Shown: positions 18,991 through 26,792, counted from the stretch's first letter. The stretch: 64,000 bases of DNA from Streptomyces sp. NBC_00457 (GCF_036014015.1 NZ_CP107905.1:7688001-7752000), one strand, 5' to 3'. Notes: a model not told the origin generated them from the letters alone. Numbers and translations: made by a program.

Positions 18991-20937
18991 TCACCGTCGG
19001 CGGTACGACTCCACGTAGCCCCGCGCGGGTGTCCCCACGCCCGTCACGTCGTCGTACCCCTTGACCGCCTTCAGCGAGCTGTCGGTGCCCAGGGTGCGGA
19101 CGGAGGTGGCAAGGCCGCCGCTCGCGTCGTAGCCGTTGACGAAGTCGACGCGGGCCACGGCGAGTCCGGAGCCGGTGGGGGCGTCCGTGACGTCGTGGTA
19201 CGCCGTCGAGCCGTACTTGGCGTAGAGCGCCGGGTTGGCGAAGCCGATCGCCTTCCCGCCGCGTGCCTCCTGCGCCAGCGCCTGCACCGCCGCGATGACC
19301 GGCGCGGCGAGCGAGGTGCCGCCGATCCGGTACTCGCTGTACTGCTGCGAGCCGTCCGGGAAGGTCTGCGTCTGGCCGACGAGGAACCCGGTGTTCGGGT
19401 CGGCGACGGCCGCGATGTCCGGGACGACGCGGTTGCCGGAGGCGCTGTTGGCCTGCGCCAGCGAGGTCGGCACGACGCCCTTCTGGTAGGAGGGCTCGGC
19501 GACCGTCTTGCTGGTGCCGCCGCCCGCACCCGAGGTGTACGCGCCCGGGAAGTCCACCCAGCTCTTGCCGTCGTCGGACAGCAGCGCCTTCTGGGTGCCC
19601 CAGCCGGTCTCCCACAGATACGAGTCGCCCTTGCCGACCGCCAGCGACGTACCGCCGACCGCCGTCACCCAGGCCGAGTTGGCCGGGGTGTCGACCTGCT
19701 TCGTGCCGGTGTGGGCGACCTCGTCGCCGTTGTCGCCGGAGGAGAAGTAGAAGCCGATGCCCTCGGCCGCGCCGAACTGGAAGACCTGGTCGTAGGCGGC
19801 CGCGAGGTCCGGCGTCTGGTGGGCCTCGATGTCGCCCCAGGAGTTGGAGACGATGTCGGCGAGGTGGTTGTCGACGATCTTGCTGAGCGCGTCGAGCAGA
19901 TCGTCGTCCATGCAGGACGCGCCGCCCACGTACGTGACGTTCGCCGATGGCGCGACCGCGTGCACGGCCTCGACGTCGAGGGTCTCCTCGCCGTACCAGC
20001 CGGCGGCGTCGCACTCGTCGGCGCCGGTGTGCGTGTACTTCTTGGGCAGCACCTGGCGCAGCTGGCCGGTCTTCCAGGCGGCGTCGCCGTGCTTCTTCGC
20101 GTAGCTCGCCGCGTCGTAGGCGATGGTCGGCGAGGCGAACGCGTCGGTGATGGCGACCCGCACCCCCTTGCCGGTGTGCGCGCCCGCACCGTACGCGGCC
20201 CGCAACTGCTTGCCGGTGTAGCCCTGGACGGCGTACGGGATCTTGGTGCCGTACGCGTCCGGCAGCGTGCTCGCGACGTTCGAGCCGTAGTACGAGGAGA
20301 ACGGCCCGGCGTTCTTGAACACCGTGGAAGGACCGGGCAGTTGGTCGTCGTGGCTCGCCCGGTGCGGGGCGTTGTCCAGGCCGGTGACGGTCAGGACGGC
20401 GCCGTTCAGGCTGTCGGGCGCGGACGCGGTCCTGGCGGGCGCGCGGTAGGTCTTCGTGCCCTTGGCGTAGGTGCGCAGCTGGGTGCCGAACGCCTTCTCG
20501 GCGGCGGCCACGTCACCGGTCACGGAGACGTAGTGCTGCGCGACACCGGTGACCTTCAGACCCGCGGACGTCAGCCACGCCTTCACGGCGGCGATCTGGG
20601 CCGGCGTCGCACCGAAGCGGCTCTGCGCCTGGTCGGCGCTCAGATACTTGCCGTACGAGGCCGAATGCGGGTCGGACACGGCCTTGGCGTACGCGGCGAG
20701 ACCGGTGGCGTCCCGGCCGGCGAGGTAGACCCGGGCGGTGACCGCGGAGCTGTCCGGCGCGGCCCCCTTGTCGGCCTTGGTCGTGGCCCACGCGGGCTTG
20801 GTGCCCGCGAGCAGGTCCCGGCCCGGGTTGTCCGCGGCGTGCGCGGCGGGTATGCCGAAGGCCAGCGCCCCGGCGAGCATCGGCAGCGTCGCCGCGATGC
20901 CCGCCACGGCACGTGCCCTGGCGCGGTTGGATCTCAT
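18991..20937 (-). CDS. Secreted sedolisin (S53 serine-carboxyl peptidase)
   Basis: A 648-residue secreted acid-type protease precursor. A signal peptide (about residues 1-34, ending IPAAHA) is followed by a pro-kumamolisin propeptide (about 45-200) and the S53 catalytic domain. The Glu and Asp of the triad sit in GEETLDVEAVHAV, the oxyanion Asp follows SNSWGD, and the serine is in GGTSLAAPVIAAV (about residue 538). The C-terminal AYHDVTDAPTGSG region matches the calcium-site area. The start is the ATG at 20935-20937 after AGGGGGC. The upstream region carries nested inverted repeats, a likely regulatory region. Confidence 0.9.
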   Translation of the reverse strand: MRSNRARARAVAGIAATLPMLAGALAFGIPAAHAADNPGRDLLAGTKPAWATTKADKGAAPDSSAVTARVYLAGRDATGLAAYAKAVSDPHSASYGKYLSADQAQSRFGATPAQIAAVKAWLTSAGLKVTGVAQHYVSVTGDVAAAEKAFGTQLRTYAKGTKTYRAPARTASAPDSLNGAVLTVTGLDNAPHRASHDDQLPGPSTVFKNAGPFSSYYGSNVASTLPDAYGTKIPYAVQGYTGKQLRAAYGAGAHTGKGVRVAITDAFASPTIAYDAASYAKKHGDAAWKTGQLRQVLPKKYTHTGADECDAAGWYGEETLDVEAVHAVAPSANVTYVGGASCMDDDLLDALSKIVDNHLADIVSNSWGDIEAHQTPDLAAAYDQVFQFGAAEGIGFYFSSGDNGDEVAHTGTKQVDTPANSAWVTAVGGTSLAVGKGDSYLWETGWGTQKALLSDDGKSWVDFPGAYTSGAGGGTSKTVAEPSYQKGVVPTSLAQANSASGNRVVPDIAAVADPNTGFLVGQTQTFPDGSQQYSEYRIGGTSLAAPVIAAVQALAQEARGGKAIGFANPALYAKYGSTAYHDVTDAPTGSGLAVARVDFVNGYDASGGLATSVRTLGTDSSLKAVKGYDDVTGVGTPARGYVESYRRR

Positions 20938-20953
20938 GGAGCCCCCTGGATGC

Positions 20954-21001
20954 GGTTCGTCGCGAGTGATCACTCGACGGTGGCAACTCTCGCGACGAAC
21001 C
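20954..21001. promoter_or_regulatory. Nested inverted repeats upstream of the sedolisin gene
   Basis: Outer perfect 13-bp arms (GGTTCGTCGCGAG and its complement) at 20954-20966 and 20989-21001 enclose a perfect 14-bp palindrome CGAGTGATCACTCG at 20963-20976. All lie 17-64 bases upstream of the ATG. Either an operator or a structured 5' leader fits. Confidence 0.6.
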
Positions 21002-21056
21002 GTTCACGCCAGGGGAATCAGGGGGGAATGGCTCAGCCAAGAAGCACCCAAGGAAC

Positions 21057-21084
21057 CGTATGCACAAGGGATTTGAGGCATACG
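21057..21084 (-). terminator. Possible terminator hairpin after the DUF305 gene
   Basis: Perfect 7-bp arms CGTATGC and GCATACG around a 14-base loop, 17 bases beyond the DUF305 stop. The stem is short. Confidence 0.35.
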
Positions 21085-21100
21085 TCCCCCTCGGCGGAGC

Positions 21101-21727
21101 TCAACGCGCCCGCGCACCCCGCTTCTTGAGCAGATCCGCCATGAGCTGGATCTCCGACTCCTGCGCCTCGACCATGCCCTGCGCGAGGTCCTTCTCCACG
21201 CCGACCGAGCAGCGCTGCACACACCCCTCGGCCATGTGGACACCGCCCTTGTGATGGTCCGTCATCAGCTGCAGAAAGAAGATCTCGGCCTGCTTGCCGT
21301 CGAGCTTCCCCAGCTTCTCCATCTCGGTGTTGGTCGCCATGCCGGGCATCAGCGCGCCGTCCTTGCCGGAGGCCATGCCGCCCATGTCCATCCAGGTCAT
21401 CGGCCCGTCCGACGACACCTTCGGCAGCCCCCACAGGGTCAGCCAGCCCAGCAGCATGCCGCGCTGGTTGGCCTGCGTCTGCGCTATGTCGTACGCCAGC
21501 CGCCGCACCTCCGTGTCGTCGGTGCGGTCGCGCACGATGTACGACATCTCCACGGCCTGCTGATGATGTACGGCCATGTCGCGCGCGAAACCGGCGTCCG
21601 CGGAGTCGGCGGCGGGCGGCTCGACCCCGGAGTTGCCGTCCCCGGCGACCGAGTAGGTGATCGCGCCGGCCGCGACGAGCGCGGCCGCCGCGGCCCCCGC
21701 GATCCAGCCGGCCTGCGCCCGTTTCAC
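21101..21727 (-). CDS. DUF305 domain protein, membrane anchored
   Basis: A 208-residue protein: an N-terminal hydrophobic anchor (about residues 8-28, WIAGAAAAALVAAGAITY), then a four-helix DUF305 domain with the His/Met-rich motifs DMAVHHQQAVEMS and LMTDHHKGGVHMAE. These resemble ferritin-like or copper-binding helices. The predicted location is outside the membrane. The GTG start at 21725-21727 overlaps the stop of the upstream DUF3105 gene (GTGA), so the pair is translationally coupled. Metal binding is suggested by motif only. Confidence 0.85.
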   Translation of the reverse strand: MKRAQAGWIAGAAAAALVAAGAITYSVAGDGNSGVEPPAADSADAGFARDMAVHHQQAVEMSYIVRDRTDDTEVRRLAYDIAQTQANQRGMLLGWLTLWGLPKVSSDGPMTWMDMGGMASGKDGALMPGMATNTEMEKLGKLDGKQAEIFFLQLMTDHHKGGVHMAEGCVQRCSVGVEKDLAQGMVEAQESEIQLMADLLKKRGARAR

Positions 21728-22383
21728 TTCGACAGCCCACCCGTGCAGGCGGCGCCCGGCTCGGGCGTCTGGTCGCCCTGGACGTACTTCTCGAAGAACT
21801 TGGCGACATTGGGGTCGTCCGCGCTCGTCACCGTGCGCTGGGCACCCCATGCCGAGAGCATGATCGGGTCCTTCTGCTTCTCGTCCGGGCTCATCAGCGT
21901 GTACGGCGTCTGCTTCACCTCCGCCGCCAGCGCGTCCACGTCCTTCTTGGCCGCCTTGCTGGTGTACGTCACCCAGACCGCGCCGTGCTCCAGGGAGTGC
22001 ACGGCGTTCACGTTGTTGAGTTCCTCGGTGTAGACGTCCCCGTTGCAGTTCATCCACGCCTGGTGGTGGTCGCCGCCGACCGGGGGCTCCATCGGGTACT
22101 TCACGTCCTTGGTGACGTGGGTCCGGCTCAGCTTCCCGTCCCAGGTGTTCACGCCGTCCTTGCCCGCGACGAACTTCCCGGTGCTGGAGTCGCTCGCCGC
22201 GGAATCGTCGTCGGACTGCGACTGCACGAGCACGACACCGCCGACCGCGAGAGCGGCGACGACCACCACGCTGGCCGTGATCGTGAGGATGCGGTTGCGG
22301 CGCTCGCGGGCACGCTCGGCGCGCCGCATCTCCTCTATTCGCGCCTTGCGCTCTGCGGAGCTGCTCTTCTTGGCGGAGCCCAT
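21724..22383 (-). CDS. DUF3105 domain protein, single-pass membrane protein
   Basis: A 219-residue protein. A highly charged cytosolic N-terminus (residues 1-33, Lys/Arg/Glu-rich) precedes one transmembrane helix (about 34-54) and an extracytoplasmic DUF3105 domain containing PPVGGDHHQAWMNCNGDVY and VHSLEHGAVWVTY. The conserved His and Cys residues suggest metal binding. The start is the ATG at 22381-22383, where family similarity begins. It forms a two-gene unit with the overlapping DUF305 gene and diverges from glnA2. The pairing of these two families recurs in actinobacteria; function is unknown. Confidence 0.85.
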   Translation of the reverse strand: MGSAKKSSSAERKARIEEMRRAERARERRNRILTITASVVVVAALAVGGVVLVQSQSDDDSAASDSSTGKFVAGKDGVNTWDGKLSRTHVTKDVKYPMEPPVGGDHHQAWMNCNGDVYTEELNNVNAVHSLEHGAVWVTYTSKAAKKDVDALAAEVKQTPYTLMSPDEKQKDPIMLSAWGAQRTVTSADDPNVAKFFEKYVQGDQTPEPGAACTGGLSK

Positions 22384-22441
22384 GGAGTGTGTCCTTCTAG
22401 GCAAGGGAACGGTCGGGTCAGCTGATCGTAATGGGGAAGGG

Positions 22442-22464
22442 GTGACCTCTCGAAGAGAGGTCAC
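22442..22464. promoter_or_regulatory. 10-bp-arm inverted repeat in the divergent promoter region before glnA2
   Basis: GTGACCTCTC-GAA-GAGAGGTCAC, a perfect stem with a 3-base loop, lies between the DUF3105 start and the small ORF. Operator and attenuator are both possible. It does not resemble a GlnR box as I remember it. Confidence 0.5.
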
Positions 22465-22496
22465 AGGAATTACGGATGTCGGCGGCAGGGGGCACT

Positions 22497-22646
22497 ATGG
22501 GCACTGAGCAGTACACCTGCCGTATCGGAGGCGTTCACGCCGAGGTCGGCCGGGCGATCAGGGTCCGCAACGCGCACGAAATGGTGTTGTGGTGTGATGC
22601 TCAGGTGCCCGACCGCCTCGCACAGTTCCTGGGGCAGGCGGCCTGA
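22497..22646 (+). CDS. Small conserved-looking protein upstream of glnA2 (49 aa)
   Basis: The frame starts MGTEQYTCRIGGVHAEVG and ends VPDRLAQFLGQAA. It follows AGGGGG and ends 25 bases before the glnA2 ATG. An in-frame ATG at 22476 (after AGGA) would add seven residues. Two cysteines and a hydrophobic middle (AHEMVLWCDAQV) suggest a compact fold. It is probably cotranscribed with glnA2. The function is not recognised; the coding call rests on position, ribosome site and codon pattern. Confidence 0.5.
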   Translation: MGTEQYTCRIGGVHAEVGRAIRVRNAHEMVLWCDAQVPDRLAQFLGQAA

Positions 22647-22670
22647 CCAGCAAGGATGGGGAAGCGGAAG

Positions 22671-24032
22671 ATGGACAAGCAGCAGGAGTTCGTGCTCCGG
22701 ACGTTGGAGGAGCGCGACATCCGGTTCGTACGCTTGTGGTTCACCGACGTGCTCGGCTTCCTCAAGTCCGTGGCCGTCGCCCCGGCCGAGCTCGAGCAGG
22801 CGTTCGACGAGGGCATCGGTTTCGACGGCTCCGCGATCGAGGGCTTCGCCCGGGTGTACGAGTCCGACATGATCGCCAAGCCGGACCCGTCGACCTTCCA
22901 GGTCCTGCCGTGGCGTGCCGAGGCCCCCGGCACCGCCCGCATGTTCTGCGACATCCTCATGCCGGACGGCTCCCCGTCCTTCGCCGACCCGCGCTATGTC
23001 CTCAAGCGCGCGCTGTCCAAGACCTCCGACCTGGGCTTCACCTTCTACACCCACCCGGAGATCGAGTTCTTCCTGCTCAAGGACCGCCCGCTGGACGGCT
23101 CCCGCCCCACGCCCGCCGACAACTCGGGCTACTTCGACCACACCCCCACCCACGTCGGCCAGGACTTCCGCCGCCAGGCGATCACGATGCTGGAGTCGAT
23201 GGGCATCTCGGTCGAGTTCTCCCACCACGAGGGCGCGCCGGGCCAGCAGGAGATCGACCTCCGCTACGCCGATGCCCTCTCCACGGCGGACAACATCATG
23301 ACGTTCCGCCTGGTCATGAAGCAGGTGGCGCTGGAGCAGGGGGTCCACGCGAGCTTCATGCCGAAGCCGTTCTCCGAGCACCCCGGCAGCGGTATGCACA
23401 CGCACCTGTCCCTCTTCGAGGGCGACCGCAACGCGTTCTACGAGTCGGGCTCCGAGTACCAGCTCTCCAAGGTCGGCCGCTCCTTCATCGCGGGTCTGCT
23501 GCGGCACGCCGCGGAGATCTCCGCGGTCACCAACCAGTGGGTCAACTCCTACAAGCGCATCTGGGGCGGCTCCGAGCGCACGGCCGGCGCGGGCGGCGAG
23601 GCCCCCTCGTACATCTGCTGGGGCCACAACAACCGCTCGGCCCTCGTCCGCGTCCCGATGTACAAGCCCGGCAAGACCGGCTCCGCGCGCGTCGAGGTCC
23701 GCTCCCTGGACTCCGGCGCGAACCCCTACCTCGCCTACGCCGTCCTCCTCGCCGCCGGCCTCAAGGGCATCGAGGAGGGCTACGAGCTCCCGCCGGGCGC
23801 CGAGGACGACGTCTGGGCCCTCTCCGACGCCGAGCGCCGCGCGATGGGCATCGAGCCCCTGCCGCAGAACCTCGGCGAGTCGCTCTCCCTGATGGAGCGG
23901 AGCGACCTGGTCGCCGAGACCCTGGGCGAGCACGTCTTCGACTTCTTCCTGCGCAACAAGCGCCAGGAGTGGGAGGAGTACCGCTCCGAGGTGACGGCGT
24001 TCGAGCTGCGGAAGAGCCTGCCGGTTCTGTAG
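22671..24032 (+). CDS. glnA2: GSI-type glutamine synthetase-like enzyme GlnA2
   Basis: A 453-residue member of the glutamine synthetase I fold. The N-terminal beta-Grasp domain contains VRLWFTDVLGFLKSVAV and GIGFDGSAIEGF. The catalytic domain has the metal-ligand segment FYTHPEIEFFLLKD, the HSGSGMHTHLS-equivalent PGSGMHTHLSLF, and the NRSALVRVP and EVRSLDSGANPYLA signatures. The adenylylation loop (NLYDLPPEE in classical GlnA) is replaced by EEGYELPPGAED, so adenylylation by GlnE is doubtful. Orthologues in Streptomyces are reported to act on polyamines (gamma-glutamylation), which is my reading of the family and not visible here. The ATG at 22671 is preferred to one at 22656. Confidence 0.92.
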   Translation: MDKQQEFVLRTLEERDIRFVRLWFTDVLGFLKSVAVAPAELEQAFDEGIGFDGSAIEGFARVYESDMIAKPDPSTFQVLPWRAEAPGTARMFCDILMPDGSPSFADPRYVLKRALSKTSDLGFTFYTHPEIEFFLLKDRPLDGSRPTPADNSGYFDHTPTHVGQDFRRQAITMLESMGISVEFSHHEGAPGQQEIDLRYADALSTADNIMTFRLVMKQVALEQGVHASFMPKPFSEHPGSGMHTHLSLFEGDRNAFYESGSEYQLSKVGRSFIAGLLRHAAEISAVTNQWVNSYKRIWGGSERTAGAGGEAPSYICWGHNNRSALVRVPMYKPGKTGSARVEVRSLDSGANPYLAYAVLLAAGLKGIEEGYELPPGAEDDVWALSDAERRAMGIEPLPQNLGESLSLMERSDLVAETLGEHVFDFFLRNKRQEWEEYRSEVTAFELRKSLPVL

Positions 24033-24066
24033 CGCAGGTCAAAGCGGGTTTCTCGCTGATTCAGCT

Positions 24067-24101
24067 CATAGGGCCGACGGTCGCTGACCGTCGGCCCTAT
24101 G
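24067..24101 (+). terminator. Strong terminator hairpin after glnA2
   Basis: A perfect 16-bp stem (CATAGGGCCGACGGTC) with a 3-base loop, 35 bases past the glnA2 stop. Its right arm contains the stop codon of the integrase remnant on the other strand, so the remnant abuts or shares this terminator. Confidence 0.85.
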
Positions 24102-24335
24102 GCGCCTTAATGGCCCTGGGCCGTTTCTGGGCCGTCCGCCTCAGATCGGTGCCCTCGTACAGGCCGTCCACGGCCTTCCGGGCCCGTGCGTCGCTACTCG
24201 GCATGAGGTGCGTATAGACCCGGAGCGTGAACCTTGGATCGTAGTGTCCGAGGTAGTGACTCAGTGCCTTGATGGTCTCTCCGGCGTCCAGCAGGACCGA
24301 GGCGTAGAAGTGCCTGAGAGCGTGCCACGCGCAGA
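24097..24335 (-). pseudogene. Tyrosine site-specific integrase, C-terminal remnant
   Basis: The minus strand encodes about 79 codons ending in TAG at 24097-24099 that carry the C-terminal catalytic motifs of phage/ICE-type tyrosine recombinases. HALRHFYASVLLDAGETI holds the second-box Arg, LGHYDPRF holds the His, and RVYTHLMPSS holds the nucleophile Tyr. Homologues of this type in Streptomyces integrative elements are about 380-420 residues, so roughly 80 percent of the gene is missing. Similarity ends near 24335, where a gene on the other strand begins abruptly. It cannot be active alone. Confidence 0.88.
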
Positions 24336-24692
24336 GGCGCCCGACTCGCCCGGCTGCTCACCGTGCAGCAACTTGCCGACTGGGAAAGGCCGTCCGACGC
24401 CGCCGCGCAGATCGTCGCCGAGCTCGCCGCGAACGCCGTCCTCCACGACCGTGTCTCCGGCCGGGACTTCCGCCTGACGCTCACACTCTCCGTCACGGGC
24501 ACCCTCCGGATCGCCGTAACCGACATCCGGGGCGACCGCCTCGCGTACGCGACCCAGCGTGACGCCTTGGACGCCGAGTCGGGCCGCGGACTCCTCCTCA
24601 TGGAGGCGTACTCCGACCGCTGGGGTACCGACTACGGCCCGACCCCCTGCAAGACGATCTGGGCCGAACTCGACCTGGAACGCTCCTCCTGA
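24330..24692 (+). pseudogene. 5'-truncated ATP-binding (anti-sigma/HATPase_c type) regulator
   Basis: The plus-strand frame reads GARLARLLTVQQLADWERPS and continues through the N-box AAQIVAELAANAVLHD, the G1-like VTDIRGD and G2-like SGRGLLLMEAYSDRWG motifs to a TGA at 24692. These are the signatures of RsbW-like serine kinases, which are very numerous in Streptomyces. The usual first 15-25 residues are missing, and the frame is open only from 24318, where it meets the integrase remnant. A GTG at 24363 could still start a shortened 109-residue product, so a residual gene is possible. It probably marks a deletion or insertion scar. Confidence 0.75.
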
Positions 24693-24979
24693 GGCCGCGC
24701 CTCACCGGGTCGTGACGGGCGGCGGCCCGGCAGTCCTCGCCGCCAAAAGAAGAAAGAACCAGGGGAAAGAACCGACCAAACCCGCCCCCAACCCCCGCCC
24801 GTTCACCCGTGCGAGTGATCAGCGCCAACTCGGCTGGCGATCAAGGAATTTGGTGAGGCAGGGTCGGCCGAGACGCAGCACGTCACCACTGCGGCACAAC
24901 ACCGATACATGCGACGGCCCCCGCCGGGACGGCAATCCCAGTGCGAGGGCCTGACCACCGAGGAAGTAGGAGCTTCCCG
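24693..24979. other. Leader region before the HTH protein
   Basis: 287 bases without a gene. They include an A-rich tract (CCAAAAGAAGAAAGAACC near 24744) that is unusually AT-rich for this genome. The later part is probably the promoter and leader of the downstream HTH gene. Confidence 0.4.
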
Positions 24980-25960
24980 ATGGCTGAGCAGCACTTTAGC
25001 GCGCCCCGACGCGCGAAGTCCGCCCGTTCTCACCGCTTTCACCGTCCCCTCCACCGCTCCCGGAACGGAGTTGGTCACGTGGCCGAGCGCCACCCCGAAC
25101 AGTTCACCGTGGTCGGAAACCATCTCGCCCAGCACCCCGAAATGTCCCTGACCGCCATCGGTCTCGCGACCCACATCCAGTCGCTGCCCGAAGGCACGCC
25201 GGTCGGCATCAAGGCACTCGCGGCGAAGTTCCCCGAAGGAGAGACCAAGATTGCCGCAGCCTTGCGCGAGCTGGAGGCGCACGGCTACCTGGCCCGTATC
25301 AAGGAACGCACCTCCACCGGCCGGATCGTGACCCGCACGATCTCCTACAACCAGCCCCACCTGAATCCCGCCTTCAGGGGCACGACCCCCACCCCGGCAC
25401 CCCTGCGCCCCGAAGCGGCGCCCGAGCTCGAGGAGCCCGAACCAGCCGGTTCCGTAGCCGAGACAACGGCCGCGGCCAAGCCGAAGCCCCACGCCGCCGA
25501 GGCCGTAGAGGGACCTCCGCGCACCGCGACTGTCCCGGAACCCCACCGCGCTCCGCTTCCGACACCGCGAATCCCCGCCCACGCCTCGCCGTACGAGCAC
25601 ACAGCCACCACCCTGCTGGCAGCTCTCCGCTCCGACGACCCCCGCCTCCTCCTCTCGGCACGCGACATCCACCGCCTCACGCCGGCCGTCTGCGCCTGGC
25701 TGGAACGCGGCATCGACCCCGTCGCCGTACAGCGCGCCCTGACCGCACGCCTGCCCGGGGACCTGACGAGCCCCGCCGGAATCCTGGCCCACCGCCTCAC
25801 CGAACTGCTCCCGTCGCCACTTCCCGCCGCACTCGCCGCGCCGAACCCGACCCCGCGCCCGGCACCGTTCCAAACCTGCGACGGCTGCGAACGCGCCTTC
25901 CGCGCCACGGAGCCGGGCCTCTGCCGAGACTGCGCCCCGCTTGCCATTGCCGCCGCGTAG
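24980..25960 (+). CDS. Helix-turn-helix protein with C-terminal zinc knuckle, mobile-element associated
   Basis: A 326-residue protein. A basic N-terminus (residues 5-28) is followed by a winged-helix region (about 45-125) containing LPEGTPVGIKALAAKFPEGE and AALRELEAHGYLARI. Then come a long Pro/Ala-rich linker (about 130-205), an alpha-helical stretch, and a Cys4 motif near the C-terminus (CDGC-N14-CRDC, TCDGCERAFRATEPGLCRDC). Proteins with this start (MAEQHFSAPRRAKSARSHRF) recur in Streptomyces accessory regions. A DNA-binding regulator or replication-related role is likely but unproven. GTAGGAG precedes the ATG. Confidence 0.75.
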   Translation: MAEQHFSAPRRAKSARSHRFHRPLHRSRNGVGHVAERHPEQFTVVGNHLAQHPEMSLTAIGLATHIQSLPEGTPVGIKALAAKFPEGETKIAAALRELEAHGYLARIKERTSTGRIVTRTISYNQPHLNPAFRGTTPTPAPLRPEAAPELEEPEPAGSVAETTAAAKPKPHAAEAVEGPPRTATVPEPHRAPLPTPRIPAHASPYEHTATTLLAALRSDDPRLLLSARDIHRLTPAVCAWLERGIDPVAVQRALTARLPGDLTSPAGILAHRLTELLPSPLPAALAAPNPTPRPAPFQTCDGCERAFRATEPGLCRDCAPLAIAAA

Positions 25961-26012
25961 CGCCGTACGACACCCACGCCCCACCACGCCGCACCAGCCC
26001 CGCGCCCGGGTG

Positions 26013-26027
26013 GTACACATCCTGTAC
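26013..26027. promoter_or_regulatory. Probable toxin-antitoxin operator
   Basis: GTACA-CATCC-TGTAC, a perfect 5-bp inverted repeat ending 9 bases before the antitoxin ATG. This is where RHH antitoxins normally bind to repress their own operon. Confidence 0.5.
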
Positions 26028-26036
26028 TTTGGAGAT

Positions 26037-26306
26037 ATGGCCCTGAAGCGAACCAACGTCTACGCCGACGACAGCGACCTCGCCCTCATCAAGGACGCCG
26101 CCGCCCGCTTGGGCGTCTCCGAGGCCGAGATAATTCGCGAGGGCATCCACCGCATCGCCTTGGCGCACCGCGTCTGGGATGAGCCGTTCGTCTCTGATGA
26201 GGAGACCTTCGACCTGGGTGGGCCGGTCACCGGTGACGACATCCGAGCGGCGGTGACCGAGGGCTACGAGGCTCGGGAACGCCGGAACGGGGGGCACGCG
26301 GCTTGA
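26037..26306 (+). CDS. Ribbon-helix-helix antitoxin of a VapBC-type pair
   Basis: An 89-residue protein with an N-terminal ribbon-helix-helix fold (MALKRTNVYADDSDLALIKD, then AARLGVSEAEIIREGIHRIA) and an acidic C-terminal tail expected to wrap the toxin. GGAGAT precedes the ATG. It overlaps the toxin gene by four bases (TTGA at 26303-26306). It should neutralise the PIN toxin and repress the operon through the inverted repeat just upstream. Confidence 0.85.
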   Translation: MALKRTNVYADDSDLALIKDAAARLGVSEAEIIREGIHRIALAHRVWDEPFVSDEETFDLGGPVTGDDIRAAVTEGYEARERRNGGHAA

Positions 26307-26740
26307 TCGCCGTCGCCGACACCTCCGGAATCCTCACGCTCTTCAACCGTTCCGACCCGGACCACGAGGCGGCCAGGAAAGCGGCGGACCAGTGCGGCTT
26401 CCTCGTCGCCACCCCGCTGGCCCTGACCGAGGTGCACCAGGTCGCCACCAGCCGCGCCGGGCGAGCCGCGGCTGATGGCATCCTCCGATCGCTCACCGCA
26501 CGCGTGCGGCAGATGCGGCTGGTCCTGGCGCCGGCCACCCCGGAGATCCTCGACGCCGCCCTGTCCGTCCGGGCGCGCTACGCGGCGCTCGACCTCGACC
26601 TGGTGGACGCGGTGAACGTGGCGCTCGCCGCCGAGTACGGCACGGACGTGATCCTCACGCGGGATCTCCGCGACTTCCGGGCCGTACGACCGATGGGCGG
26701 CAGGCACACCCACTTCCGGATCCTCCCGGACGATCTCTGA
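26303..26740 (+). CDS. PIN-domain ribonuclease toxin (VapC family)
   Basis: A 145-residue PIN nuclease. Acidic residues expected in the Mg-dependent active site are Asp6 in VADTSG, Glu in LTEVHQ and the Asp residues in LDLDLVDAVNVAL, with a final Asp in LTRDLRDF. VapC toxins cut tRNA or rRNA and arrest growth when the labile antitoxin is lost. The start is TTG, overlapping the antitoxin stop, so translation is coupled and probably inefficient, keeping toxin below antitoxin. It is the last gene of the accessory island and converges on the VOC gene. Confidence 0.88.
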   Translation: MIAVADTSGILTLFNRSDPDHEAARKAADQCGFLVATPLALTEVHQVATSRAGRAAADGILRSLTARVRQMRLVLAPATPEILDAALSVRARYAALDLDLVDAVNVALAAEYGTDVILTRDLRDFRAVRPMGGRHTHFRILPDDL

Positions 26741-26792
26741 CCCACGCGGCGGAGCCGCACATGTCAGAGCCCCGCGCCCCTGAAGGGGCGCG
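26741..26792 (-). repeat. Intergenic GC-rich hairpin repeat between vapC and the VOC gene
   Basis: Contains GCGGCGGAGCCGC and CGCGCCCCTGAAGGGGCGCG, a perfect hairpin likely serving as a shared terminator. It matches the copy next to the VOC remnant at 16775-16843 in inverted orientation. Confidence 0.65.

Noticed and set aside
16880..20014. A single 1044-codon minus-strand frame
   Set aside because: Only the part to 18916 is NadE; the upstream part is an out-of-frame shadow of the sedolisin gene.
22442..22464. GlnR binding site in front of glnA2
   Set aside because: The inverted repeat GTGACCTCTC...GAGAGGTCAC does not match the GTnAC-n6-GnAAC pattern I remember for GlnR.
24101..24335. A tRNA gene as integration site of the element
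   Set aside because: No cloverleaf or tRNA 3' end could be recognised near the integrase remnant or the glnA2 terminator.
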